Shown piece by piece: positions 29,339-37,905 of a DNA stretch of 64,000 nt; the stretch's first letter is position 1, and each line of letters starts with the position of its first letter. The DNA comes from Geosporobacter ferrireducens (GTDB taxonomy: Bacteria; Bacillota; Clostridia; Peptostreptococcales; Thermotaleaceae), in NCBI RefSeq assembly GCF_001750685.1, contig NZ_CP017269.1, positions 4,381,416 to 4,445,415 of the forward strand, in the 5' to 3' direction. The position numbers and the translations under genes are program-made. The notes beneath the pieces are model-generated. The model searched no databases. It saw only the letters and a program-made list of their open reading frames with translations, and had not been told where the DNA came from.

Positions 29339-29704
29339 ATGAAATCATTAGAAGAATTGGCTAAGATTCGTGAAGAAGCGTTAAAAAAAGTAGACCTGCG
29401 GGCAGAGCGGGAAGGCACCAGAATCGTAGTAGGTATGGCAACCTGTGGTATTTCAGCGGGTGCGAGACCTGTTTTGATGGCGATGGTTGAAGAAGTAAAG
29501 AAAAGAAATCTACAGGGTGTAACGGTAAGTCAAACAGGATGTATTGGCGTATGCAGATTAGAGCCAATTGTTGAGGTATACAGACCTGGTGAGGAAAAAG
29601 TGACATATATAGAAATGAGTCCTGAGAAGGCAAAGAGAATTATAGCGGAACATGTAGTAAACGGTAAGGTAGTTGAAGAATTCACGATTGGCACTGCAAA
29701 GTAA
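29339..29704 (+). CDS. Small thioredoxin-like 2Fe-2S ferredoxin-domain subunit
   Basis: A 121-residue protein between the NuoE- and NuoF-like genes, a place held by an accessory Fe-S subunit in many clostridial bifurcating hydrogenase operons. The fold resembles the thioredoxin-like [2Fe-2S] domain, but only three cysteines are present: Cys36 (MATCGISAG), Cys68 and Cys72 (GCIGVC). The second Cys of the usual first pair is missing, and the same is true of the paralogue at 45409. It may bind a cluster with a non-Cys ligand or be structural. ATG 29339 is chosen over TTG 29336 by the position of GGGAGGG. Confidence 0.85.
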   Translation: MKSLEELAKIREEALKKVDLRAEREGTRIVVGMATCGISAGARPVLMAMVEEVKKRNLQGVTVSQTGCIGVCRLEPIVEVYRPGEEKVTYIEMSPEKAKRIIAEHVVNGKVVEEFTIGTAK

Positions 29705-29731
29705 ATCACTATTTTGTAAGGAGGGCAAACC

Positions 29732-31522
29732 ATGGAATTATTTCGATCACACGTGTTAATCTGTGGAGGTACAGGATGTACTTCTTCAGGTTCAATGAGT
29801 ATAGAAGATGCTTTTAAGGAAGAATTAGCGAAGCATAATATTGCGAATGAGGTAAAATTAGTTAGAACAGGATGTTTTGGCCTTTGCGAGGCCGGACCTA
29901 TTGTAATCGTATATCCGGAAGGCGCATTCTACAGCAGAATTGAAGCGAAGGACATCCCGAGAATTACAGAAGAGCACCTGCTAAAGGGAAGAATTGTTAC
30001 AGATCTTTTATTTAAAGAAGCCGTTGTAGAAGATCAAGTACGTTCTATTAATGAAGTAGACTTCTATAAGAAGCAGCAGCGTGTTGCTTTGAGACTCTGT
30101 GGAGTTATCGATCCAGAAGAAATTACAGAATATATTGCATTTGACGGCTATAAAGCATTAGGAAAAGTTTTAACAGAGATGTCCAGAGAAGATGTTATTG
30201 AAACAATTAAAAAATCAGGGCTGCGTGGCCGTGGGGGTGGTGGTTTCCCAACTGGATTAAAGTGGGAATTCACTTATAGAGCCCAAGGAGATCAAAAATA
30301 TGTAGCTTGTAATGCAGACGAAGGGGATCCAGGCGCATTTATGGATCGTTCCGTATTAGAGGGAGATCCACATTCTCTTATCGAAGCGATGGCTATTGCA
30401 GGCTATGCTGTAGGTGCAAATCAAGGTTATGTATATGTAAGAGCAGAGTACCCGATTGCAGTAAATAGATTGCAAATTGCCATCGGGCAAGCAAAAGAAT
30501 ATGGATTATTAGGCAAAAATATATTTGGAACAGGCTTTGATTTCGATTTGGAAATTAGGCTGGGTGCTGGAGCCTTCGTTTGTGGAGAGGAAACGGCATT
30601 GTTAAATTCCATCGAAGGAAAAAGAGGTATGCCAAGACCGAGACCACCTTTCCCTGCAATTAAAGGTCTATGGGAAAAGCCAACCCTATTAAACAATGTA
30701 GAGACTTATGCCAATATCTCACAGATTATCTTAAAGGGTGCAGAGTGGTTTGCAGGCATTGGTACAGAAAAATCAAAGGGTACGAAAGTATTTGCATTAG
30801 GTGGAAAGATTAACAATACGGGATTATTAGAAATTCCAATGGGAACAACTTTAAGAGAAGTAATCTTTGAAATTGGCGGGGGAATTCCTGACGGGAAAGC
30901 ATTTAAGGCAGTACAAACCGGTGGTCCTTCCGGTGGATGTATCACTGCAGATTACCTGGATACACCAATAGACTACGATAACCTAATTGCATTAGGATCT
31001 ATGATGGGTTCCGGTGGTATGATCGTTATGGACGAAGACAACTGTATGGTAGATATTGCAAGATTCTTCTTGGACTTTACAGTAGATGAGTCCTGTGGAA
31101 AATGTCCTCCTTGCCGAATTGGAACAAAGAGAATGTTGGAAATTTTAGACAAAATTACAGAGGGTAAAGGCGAACTGGCAGATATTGATAAGCTAGAAAG
31201 ATTGGCAGAAAATATTAAAGTATCTTCATTATGCGGATTAGGGCAAACAGCACCGAATCCGGTATTATCAACAATAAAATATTTTAGGGATGAGTATGAG
31301 GCACATGTTGTTGAGAAAAGATGTCCAGCAGGCGTATGCCAAGAGCTGTTGACCTATCATATTACCGATGCTTGTAAAGGGTGTACACTGTGTACGAAGG
31401 CATGTCCGGTTAACGCGATTTCAGGGGAAAGAAAAGAACTTCATACAATTAATGCGGAAACATGTATCAAGTGTGGGGCTTGCGTAGATAAATGTCCGTT
31501 CAAAGCCATTATCAGAAAATAG
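29732..31522 (+). CDS. hydB: Bifurcating hydrogenase NuoF-like FMN/NADH subunit (HydB type)
   Basis: A 596-residue flavoprotein, the presumed site of NAD(H) reaction and electron bifurcation. N-terminal thioredoxin-like [2Fe-2S] domain (CGGTGC, CFGLC; about 1-95). NuoF core with the NADH/FMN loop GLRGRGGGGFPTGLKW and the ACNADEGDPGAFMDR block. [4Fe-4S] site ESCGKCPPCRIGT. At the C-terminus, two ferredoxin-type [4Fe-4S] motifs (CKGCTLCTKACP and CIKCGACVDKCP, about 545-590). This domain order is that of HydB in trimeric electron-bifurcating hydrogenases. AAGGAGGGC lies just before the ATG. Confidence 0.94.
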   Translation: MELFRSHVLICGGTGCTSSGSMSIEDAFKEELAKHNIANEVKLVRTGCFGLCEAGPIVIVYPEGAFYSRIEAKDIPRITEEHLLKGRIVTDLLFKEAVVEDQVRSINEVDFYKKQQRVALRLCGVIDPEEITEYIAFDGYKALGKVLTEMSREDVIETIKKSGLRGRGGGGFPTGLKWEFTYRAQGDQKYVACNADEGDPGAFMDRSVLEGDPHSLIEAMAIAGYAVGANQGYVYVRAEYPIAVNRLQIAIGQAKEYGLLGKNIFGTGFDFDLEIRLGAGAFVCGEETALLNSIEGKRGMPRPRPPFPAIKGLWEKPTLLNNVETYANISQIILKGAEWFAGIGTEKSKGTKVFALGGKINNTGLLEIPMGTTLREVIFEIGGGIPDGKAFKAVQTGGPSGGCITADYLDTPIDYDNLIALGSMMGSGGMIVMDEDNCMVDIARFFLDFTVDESCGKCPPCRIGTKRMLEILDKITEGKGELADIDKLERLAENIKVSSLCGLGQTAPNPVLSTIKYFRDEYEAHVVEKRCPAGVCQELLTYHITDACKGCTLCTKACPVNAISGERKELHTINAETCIKCGACVDKCPFKAIIRK

Positions 31523-31563
31523 TGAAAGGGACTTTTATCTAATTAGAAAAGGAGAGGATCGAA

Positions 31564-33363
31564 ATGGAAAAAGTTACTTTGACAATAGATAATATCAAAG
31601 TTGAAGTGCCGAAGGAATATACCATATTAGAGGCTGCTAAAGCTGTAGGGATTGATATTCCAACACTATGCTATATGAAGTCCGTAAATGAAGTGGGTGC
31701 CTGTAGAGTATGCCTAGTAGAGCTTCAAGGAGCAAGAGGCTTGCAAGCTTCCTGTGTTCATCCGGTTTCAGAAGGCATGGTTATCAAGACAAATACGAGA
31801 AAAGTAAGAGATGCGAGAAAAGCAACCGTAGAGTTGATTTTATCCAATCACAATAGAGAGTGTTTAACTTGCTTCAGAAATAAAAATTGCGAATTGCAGA
31901 GCTTGGCAGAGGAATTAAACATCAGTGAAATTCCTTTTGAGGGAGAGAATACCCGTGGGGAAATTGATGATCTTTCCCACTCAATCGTAAGAGACCCTAG
32001 CAAATGTATTCTTTGCGGAAGATGCGTAAATGTCTGTAGAGATGTGCAAAAGATTGGTATTTTAGATTTTACAAACAGAGGCTTTAAAACAGAGGTTTCA
32101 CCTGCTTTCAACAAGAGTATGGATGAAGCACCCTGTATCTACTGCGGCCAGTGTATTGTTGCTTGTCCAGTAGCAGCTTTGAGAGAAAAGGAAGACATTG
32201 AACGTGTATGGGATGCAATTGAAGATCCGAGTGTGCATGTAGTGGTACAAACAGCGCCTGCTGTAAGAGCTGCACTTGGAGAAGAATTCGGAATGCCGAT
32301 CGGAACACGCGTTACAGGTAAAATGGTAGCAGCTTTAAAACGTCTAGGTTTTGATAAAGTATATGATACAAACTTTGGTGCTGACTTAACCATCATGGAA
32401 GAAGGCCATGAACTGCTGGGAAGAATTCAAAATGGCGGGAAGCTGCCAATGATTACTTCCTGCTCACCAGGATGGATAAGATTCTGTGAGTTTAACTATC
32501 CGGAATTTTTAGATAATCTATCCAGTTGTAAATCACCGCACCAAATGGTAGGTGCAATTGTTAAGTCCTACTATGCAGAAAAGCAAAATATTGATCCGAA
32601 AAAAATCTTTACGGTTTCTATCATGCCATGTACCTCTAAGAAAACAGAGTCTTCCAGACCAGAAATGAATGTAAAGGGTCTAAAAGATGTAGATGCAGTA
32701 TTAACTACAAGAGAGTTGGCAAAAATGATAAAGCAGGCAAGAATAAATTTTGCGGCTCTTGGCGATGAAAAGTTTGATCAGGATTTAATGGGTGAATATA
32801 CAGGTGCAGGGGTTATTTTCGGAGCAACTGGTGGCGTAATGGAAGCAGCCCTAAGAACAGTAGCGGATGTATTAGAAGGACAAGATTTACAGAATATCGA
32901 ATATAACGCAGTAAGAGGTTTAGAGGGAATCAAGGAAGCAGAAGTGACTTTAGGTGGAAAAACCATTAGAATCGCTGTTGCACATGGAACCGCTATGGCT
33001 GCAAAACTGTTAGACATGGTTAAAGCAGGTGAGAAGGAATACCACTTTATTGAAATCATGGGCTGCAGCGGTGGCTGTGTAACCGGTGGAGGGCAACCAC
33101 AGGTATCTGCTAAAGTTAAAATGGATTGCGACTTAAGATTAGAAAGAGCGAAGGCGTTGTACGAAGAAGACACAGTAATGGAACTCAGAAAGTCACATAA
33201 AAATGAAATGGTTCAAAAACTGTATGCAGATTTCTTAGGCAAGCCAAACAGTCATAAGGCTCATGAACTATTGCATACACATTATGTAGCAAGAGAAAAA
33301 TTTGGAACGAAAACAGAAGCAGTTCATAGTGCTCATCACGATGCTGCTGCCGCGAGAGAGTAG
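31564..33363 (+). CDS. hydA: [FeFe]-hydrogenase catalytic subunit HydA
   Basis: A 599-residue H2-activating subunit. N-terminal [2Fe-2S] ferredoxin domain (Cys36, 47, 50, 64), His/Cys-ligated [4Fe-4S] (HNRECLTCFRNKNC), two [4Fe-4S] motifs (CILCGRCVNVC, CIYCGQCIVAC), then the H-domain and a small-subunit-like C-terminus (RKSHKN...KPNSHKAHELLHTHY). H-cluster motifs: L1 TSCSPGW (Cys300, Ser301), L2 MPCTSKKTE (Cys356), L3 EIMGCSGGCVTGGG (Cys501, Cys505). L1 departs from the classic TSCCPGW at the second Cys (see findings). Last gene of the operon, followed by a strong terminator. Confidence 0.96.
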   Translation: MEKVTLTIDNIKVEVPKEYTILEAAKAVGIDIPTLCYMKSVNEVGACRVCLVELQGARGLQASCVHPVSEGMVIKTNTRKVRDARKATVELILSNHNRECLTCFRNKNCELQSLAEELNISEIPFEGENTRGEIDDLSHSIVRDPSKCILCGRCVNVCRDVQKIGILDFTNRGFKTEVSPAFNKSMDEAPCIYCGQCIVACPVAALREKEDIERVWDAIEDPSVHVVVQTAPAVRAALGEEFGMPIGTRVTGKMVAALKRLGFDKVYDTNFGADLTIMEEGHELLGRIQNGGKLPMITSCSPGWIRFCEFNYPEFLDNLSSCKSPHQMVGAIVKSYYAEKQNIDPKKIFTVSIMPCTSKKTESSRPEMNVKGLKDVDAVLTTRELAKMIKQARINFAALGDEKFDQDLMGEYTGAGVIFGATGGVMEAALRTVADVLEGQDLQNIEYNAVRGLEGIKEAEVTLGGKTIRIAVAHGTAMAAKLLDMVKAGEKEYHFIEIMGCSGGCVTGGGQPQVSAKVKMDCDLRLERAKALYEEDTVMELRKSHKNEMVQKLYADFLGKPNSHKAHELLHTHYVAREKFGTKTEAVHSAHHDAAAARE

Positions 33364-33370
33364 TCATTAA

Positions 33371-33401
33371 AGCGTAGATGAGCGATCATCTACGCTTTTT
33401 T
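33371..33401 (+). terminator. Terminator after hydA
   Basis: AGCGTAGATG (33371-33380) / CATCTACGCT (33387-33396) followed by a T tract. Confidence 0.92.
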
Positions 33402-33403
33402 AA

Positions 33404-33505
33404 AAATAAATTTTTATTCTGACCAATGGATTTCATTCAGTGGGAGGAGAAAATAGTTATTCTAATTGCAAGGATTCTTCTGCGCAAGAGGGTAGAAAGC
33501 GGTCA
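33404..33505 (+). ncRNA. Structured leader of hydrogenase maturation operon (class unknown)
   Basis: Between two terminators lies about 140 nt of non-coding sequence. TGACC (33420-33424) can pair with GGTCA (33501-33505) to close an 80-nt domain that contains a GGGAGGAG purine run and a CTTCTGCGCAAGAG hairpin. A second terminator (33515-33550) follows, just before the regulator gene. This is the architecture of a riboswitch or attenuator. No catalogued class was recognised, and no promoter is obvious inside it. Confidence 0.4.
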
Positions 33506-33514
33506 TTTACTTAT

Positions 33515-33550
33515 AAAACTTTCCTACCTTTAGGAAAGTTTTTTGTTTTT
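33515..33550 (+). terminator. Terminator/attenuator 20 nt before the hydrogenase regulator gene
   Basis: AAAACTTTCCTA (33515-33526), loop CCTT, TAGGAAAGTTTT (33531-33542), then more T. It would stop transcription before the maturation genes unless bypassed. Confidence 0.85.
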
Positions 33551-33568
33551 TGAGAAAGGGTGGATGTT

Positions 33569-33814
33569 ATGAACAAAAGGATTGGGGTAGTAGCTATAAT
33601 AGTAGAAAATAAAGACAATGTTGAGCTGGTAAACAAGCTGCTAAGCAGTTATGGGAATATTATTGTGGGAAGAATGGGTGTACCTTATAGAGAAAAACAA
33701 ATGAGTATTATATCGATCATTGTGGATGGAACAACCGATGAGATTGGTGCACTGACAGGTAAGTTGGGAAAATTGCAAGGGGTTGCTGTAAAGAGTGCCC
33801 TTACGCAAAAATAG
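33569..33814 (+). CDS. TM1266-type iron-only hydrogenase system regulator (ACT-like)
   Basis: An 81-residue protein of the ACT/NikR-C-like family that is regularly encoded with [FeFe]-hydrogenase maturases (TM1266 family, putative regulator). It begins MNKRIGVVAIIVENKDNVE and ends with a short Gln/Lys tail; one ferredoxin-like ACT domain covers nearly the whole length. No DNA-binding motif of its own is obvious, so a regulatory role is family annotation only. ATG 33569 is chosen because AAAGGGTGG stands upstream. HydG follows after 16 nt. Confidence 0.87.
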   Translation: MNKRIGVVAIIVENKDNVELVNKLLSSYGNIIVGRMGVPYREKQMSIISIIVDGTTDEIGALTGKLGKLQGVAVKSALTQK

Positions 33815-33830
33815 TGGAGGAGCGTACAAT

Positions 33831-35204
33831 ATGAAAGTCTATGAGGTTATTCGTGAAGACAAAATTAATCAACTGTTGGAAACGGGAAAAAAAGTAGAAA
33901 AAAAAGAACGCTTAGAGCTTATTGAGAAAGCAAGAGATTGTTATGGACTTACTTTAGAAGAAGCTGCAGCTCTGCTTCAAATTGAAGACCAGGATGAACT
34001 GGAGGCTTTATTTGAAGCAGCTAAGGAAATCAAGGAACACATCTATGGAAGCAGGATTGTTGTTTTTGCACCCCTGTACACCAGCAATGCCTGTACAAAT
34101 AATTGCCTTTACTGCGGATTCCGGGCAGCAAATAGAAAGCTTCATCGGAGAACGCTAACGGCAAAGGAGATTTTACAGGAGGCAAAAGCCATTGAGAATC
34201 AGGGGCATAAGCGGATTCTGCTGGTATGTGGTGAGGATAAATCCAAAACCCATATTGACCATATCACCGAGGCTGTAAAGACAATTTATCAAGGTGCAGA
34301 CATTCGAAGAATCAATGTAAATGCAGCCCCAATGGAGGTAGAAGACTTTAGAAAACTAAAAGCTGCGGGAATCGGAACCTTTCAGATATTTCAAGAAACC
34401 TATCATCGTGAGACTTATCAAAAAATGCATCCGAGTGGATCCAAGTCTAATTACGAGTATAGGATTACTGCCATAGAGCGTGCCTTTGAAGCAGGAATAG
34501 ATGACTTTGGTATTGGTGTTCTTTTGGGATTGTATGACTATAAATTTGATGTATTAGCTTCTCTAATGCATTCTCAATATATGGATGACAAATATCATGT
34601 AGGGCCCCATACCATTTCCATTCCAAGGTTGAGACCTGCTTTAGATTCTGCAATTCGTGAAACCCCTTATCCGGTGGCTGATTGGGAATTGAAAAAGATT
34701 GTGGCTGTATATCGCTTGACCCTTCCTTATACAGGCATTATTTTATCAACCAGGGAAGGCGCTGCTTTGAGGGATGAACTCCTGAGCTTAGGAGTTTCAC
34801 AGATTTCAGCTGGTTCTAAAACAAACCCCGGTGGGTATGAAGAAAAAGATCATGATGGGGAGCAATTCGAGACTTCAGATGAAAGAAGCCTGGATGAGAT
34901 GCTGCAGGTGATCTGCCAGCAAGGACATTTGCCTAGTTTTTGTACAGCTTGTTATCGTGCCAAGCGCACCGGTGAAGCTTTTATGGAACTAGCTAAAGAC
35001 GCACATATCCACGAGTTTTGTCAGCCTAATGCCATTCTGACTTTTAAGGAGAACCTTGAAGATTATGCATCGGGAGAGACAAGAGTCAAAGGTGAGATTA
35101 TGATTGCAAAAGAACTAGATAAGATTACCGATGAAAAGCTTAAGAAAATTACGATAGAACGCCTAAAGCGGATCGAAGCGGGAGAAAGGGATTTATATCT
35201 CTAA
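33831..35204 (+). CDS. hydG: [FeFe]-hydrogenase H-cluster maturase HydG
   Basis: A 457-residue radical SAM tyrosine lyase that makes the CO and CN ligands (as an Fe(CO)2CN-cysteine synthon) of the H-cluster. The SAM cluster motif is CTNNCLYC (C-X3-C-X2-C). The C-terminal auxiliary cluster motif is CTAC followed 22 residues later by Cys (HEFC), a feature that separates HydG from ThiH. GGAGG lies 10 nt before ATG 33831; the upstream extension of the frame overlaps the regulator gene and is rejected. HydE follows within 13 nt. Confidence 0.96.
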   Translation: MKVYEVIREDKINQLLETGKKVEKKERLELIEKARDCYGLTLEEAAALLQIEDQDELEALFEAAKEIKEHIYGSRIVVFAPLYTSNACTNNCLYCGFRAANRKLHRRTLTAKEILQEAKAIENQGHKRILLVCGEDKSKTHIDHITEAVKTIYQGADIRRINVNAAPMEVEDFRKLKAAGIGTFQIFQETYHRETYQKMHPSGSKSNYEYRITAIERAFEAGIDDFGIGVLLGLYDYKFDVLASLMHSQYMDDKYHVGPHTISIPRLRPALDSAIRETPYPVADWELKKIVAVYRLTLPYTGIILSTREGAALRDELLSLGVSQISAGSKTNPGGYEEKDHDGEQFETSDERSLDEMLQVICQQGHLPSFCTACYRAKRTGEAFMELAKDAHIHEFCQPNAILTFKENLEDYASGETRVKGEIMIAKELDKITDEKLKKITIERLKRIEAGERDLYL

Positions 35205-35217
35205 AATGGAGGAAAAG

Positions 35218-36555
35218 ATGCAGAAAAATGAAGTTATGAACTATTTGATTATGGCGGGTTCTACTAATCATATGCTTCGTGGAGACAAACTGCTAAAGGA
35301 TATAGGTATTGAAACCGCATTAGTACCGGCGCCAGCTGAGTATGGTTCTGTTTGCGCCATTGCAATTCGTGTAAAAAAAGACGTTGTTGCATTGGCGGAG
35401 GATCTGCTTAGAAAAAATGCCATTGTGATTCAAGGGATTTATCCCGATTTACCGAAACGATTGTCGGGTCTAATAGAAAAGATGCAGCAGGATATTTTAT
35501 CAGAAGCATTTATAAAGATTATGAAGAAGATTGAAAGTGGAGAAGAACTTTCCTATGAAGATATCATTCTGCTTCTTAAAACAGAACGAAAAGCAGAAAT
35601 GGATGCCCTGTTCAGCGCTGCGGACCAGATGCGTAAGGAGATCGTAGGAGATGTGGTGGATGTACGAGGGGCTATAGAGTTTTCAAATGTGTGCATGAAA
35701 GATTGTAAATACTGCGGAGTTCGCAGGAGTCTTCCCACACTAGAGCGCTACCGGATGACAGAGGATGAAATCATGGAAATTGTTCATGAGCTTCATGCCA
35801 TGGGGTTGCAAACGGTTATTCTGCAGTCCGGTGAAGATTCCTGGTGGACAGCAGAAAAGATGATCGCATTAATCAAGCGAATTAAAACAGAGACCGGGAT
35901 GCGGATTACTTTAAGTATTGGTGAGAGGCCTCAAGAGGAATATGCACGGTTTAAAGAAGCCGGAGCAAATAATTATTTACTGAAAATAGAGACCACCAAT
36001 CGTGAGATTTTTGAATTTATCCATCCCGATGATGATTACGATGAGCGTGCCAAATGTTCTGAATGGCTCCGTGAATTAGGATACTTAAACGGTTCAGGCT
36101 GCATGATCGGACTGCCGGGGCAACGTCCTGAGGATATTGCCCGGGACATTCTCTTCTTTAAGGAGATGGGCATCAATATGATCGGTATTGGACCCTTTTT
36201 GCCGGCAAAGGGTACACCTTTTGAGAAATATCCTGCTGGCAGCGTAGAAATGACTTTAAAAGCTGTTGCAGTAACACGGATTGTATGTAAAAGAGTATTT
36301 ATTCCTGCTACCACAGCACTTGCTTCCCTAGATCCGGATGGACAAATCAAGGCATTGCAAGCAGGGGCCAATACGGTAATGTTGATCAATACGCCGGCTA
36401 AGTACCGGTATAATTACCAAATTTACAGCAATAAAAATATGATTGATTTGCATGCAGCGATTCGGGCGATTCAAGTAACGGGAAGAAAATTCCCAAGCTA
36501 TCTTAAAATAGATGTGGAGGGGAATATAGATGCAGGAGACACCCAGAAGCAATAG
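35218..36555 (+). CDS. hydE: HydE radical SAM maturase with N-terminal DUF3343 domain
   Basis: A 445-residue protein. Residues about 1-90 match DUF3343, a small putative Se/S-carrier-like domain (MAGSTNHMLRGDKLL ... PAPAEYGSVCAIAIRV). Residues about 95-445 are HydE, the radical SAM enzyme of H-cluster dithiomethylamine/diiron assembly, with CMKDCKYC (C-X3-C-X2-C). HydE alone is usually about 350 residues, so the extra N-terminus is a real fusion and not a start error: the first 90 codons are in frame, conserved-looking and follow GGAGG. ATG 35218 is preferred over 35206. The gene overlaps hydF by 26 nt. Confidence 0.93.
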   Translation: MQKNEVMNYLIMAGSTNHMLRGDKLLKDIGIETALVPAPAEYGSVCAIAIRVKKDVVALAEDLLRKNAIVIQGIYPDLPKRLSGLIEKMQQDILSEAFIKIMKKIESGEELSYEDIILLLKTERKAEMDALFSAADQMRKEIVGDVVDVRGAIEFSNVCMKDCKYCGVRRSLPTLERYRMTEDEIMEIVHELHAMGLQTVILQSGEDSWWTAEKMIALIKRIKTETGMRITLSIGERPQEEYARFKEAGANNYLLKIETTNREIFEFIHPDDDYDERAKCSEWLRELGYLNGSGCMIGLPGQRPEDIARDILFFKEMGINMIGIGPFLPAKGTPFEKYPAGSVEMTLKAVAVTRIVCKRVFIPATTALASLDPDGQIKALQAGANTVMLINTPAKYRYNYQIYSNKNMIDLHAAIRAIQVTGRKFPSYLKIDVEGNIDAGDTQKQ

Positions 36556-37762
36556 GCTTCATATTGCCATCTTTGGTAAAAGGAATGCAGGAAAATCCAG
36601 TTTAATCAATGCATTGACCAATCAAGATATTGCATTGGTTTCGGAGGTTGCAGGTACGACGACGGATCCGGTATATAAAACGATGGAAATTCTGCCAATT
36701 GGGCCCGTGGTGATCATTGATACAGCTGGGATTGACGATGAAGGAACTTTAGGAGACCTTCGGGTAAAAAAGACCTACAAGGTTTTAAATAAAACTGAGT
36801 TAGCGGTTGTCGTGATTAATGGAAATGAAGGAATTACAGACTTTGATGAAGAAGTGATTGATCGCATCAAGGGAAAAAGGATTCCGATCGTAGGTGTGAT
36901 TAATAAAACTGATGAAAAAAATCTGGAAGATACACTGATACAAGGGTGGGAGAAAAAGTATGGTTTTCCATTTGTTAAAGTCAGTGCCCTGCGAAGAGAT
37001 GGAATCGAGGAATTAAAACAGCAAATGATTTTACAGGCAAAGGTTGAAAAACAGGAAAAGGTCATTGTTGGAGATCTAATTGCACCTCGTGACCTGGTGG
37101 TTCTGGTAACACCAATCGATAAGGCTGCACCAAAGGGTAGAATGATTTTGCCTCAGCAGCAAACGATCCGTGATGTGATTGATCACGGTGCCATTGCCAT
37201 CATGACCCGTGAAACGGAATTGGCGGAAACCTTGGACTCACTGGGAAAGAAGCCGAAGATGGTGATTACGGATTCTCAAGCCTTCGTGAAGGTCAATGCA
37301 ATTACACCGAAGGATATTCCGATGACTTCCTTTTCAATTTTATTTGCGAGATATAAAGGTGAATTAGAAGAATTGGTGCTGGGAGCAAAGAAAATAAAGA
37401 GATTAAAGCCGGGAGACCATGTATTGATTTGCGAAGGCTGTACCCATCATCGCCAGGAAGGAGATATTGGAAAAGATAAAATTCCAAAGTGGATTGAGGG
37501 AATCGTAGGCGGAAAGCTCCATTTCGAATGGACTTCTGGAACTTATTATCCAGAGCCAGAGGAAATGAAAAAGTTTCAGTTGATCGTTCACTGCGGTGGC
37601 TGCATGCTGAATCCTAAGGAAATGGAATTCCGCATTCAACAGGCTATAGAGAATGACACACCTATCGTGAATTATGGAGTGTTGATCGGATATATTACAG
37701 GCGTGTTAGAGCGGGCACTGGAACCTTTTCCGCAGGTATTGAAGTTGCTTCGACAGGAATAG
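36530..37762 (+). CDS. hydF: HydF GTPase, H-cluster scaffold
   Basis: A 410-residue GTPase and [4Fe-4S] scaffold that carries the diiron precursor to HydA. N-terminal GTPase domain: P-loop GKRNAGKSSL, DTAGIDDEG, NKTD. The C-terminal cluster domain has CEGCTHHR (Cys and His) and HCGGCML, the family's three-cysteine cluster site. GGAGGGG lies 7 nt before the ATG, inside the end of hydE. Last gene of the regulator-hydG-hydE-hydF operon. Confidence 0.96.
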   Translation: MQETPRSNRLHIAIFGKRNAGKSSLINALTNQDIALVSEVAGTTTDPVYKTMEILPIGPVVIIDTAGIDDEGTLGDLRVKKTYKVLNKTELAVVVINGNEGITDFDEEVIDRIKGKRIPIVGVINKTDEKNLEDTLIQGWEKKYGFPFVKVSALRRDGIEELKQQMILQAKVEKQEKVIVGDLIAPRDLVVLVTPIDKAAPKGRMILPQQQTIRDVIDHGAIAIMTRETELAETLDSLGKKPKMVITDSQAFVKVNAITPKDIPMTSFSILFARYKGELEELVLGAKKIKRLKPGDHVLICEGCTHHRQEGDIGKDKIPKWIEGIVGGKLHFEWTSGTYYPEPEEMKKFQLIVHCGGCMLNPKEMEFRIQQAIENDTPIVNYGVLIGYITGVLERALEPFPQVLKLLRQE

Positions 37763-37763
37763 T

Positions 37764-37808
37764 AAAAGTGACAGGCTATACGGCAAGAAATGTAGCCTGT
37801 CACTTTTA
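37764..37808 (+). terminator. Terminator after hydF
   Basis: A 15-bp stem AAAAGTGACAGGCTA (37764-37778) / TAGCCTGTCACTTTT (37793-37807). Confidence 0.88.
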
Positions 37809-37905
37809 TTTAAGATAAAAAATAGTGTTACTAATGGCATAGACAATTTGGTACAATAAGAAGAGATAATAGAAACAATGCAAGGCTAGAATGTGAGGAT
37901 GAAAT

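Noticed and set aside
33404..33505. Second Moco riboswitch before the hydrogenase regulator
   Set aside because: It shares CCAATGG and a GGAG run with the tup leader but lacks the CCTCCC-GTG and GGAAAGG blocks.
33795..33830. Longer HydG start inside the regulator gene
   Set aside because: ATG 33831 has GGAGG at good spacing, and the 12 extra residues would overlap the upstream coding sequence without a ribosome-binding site.
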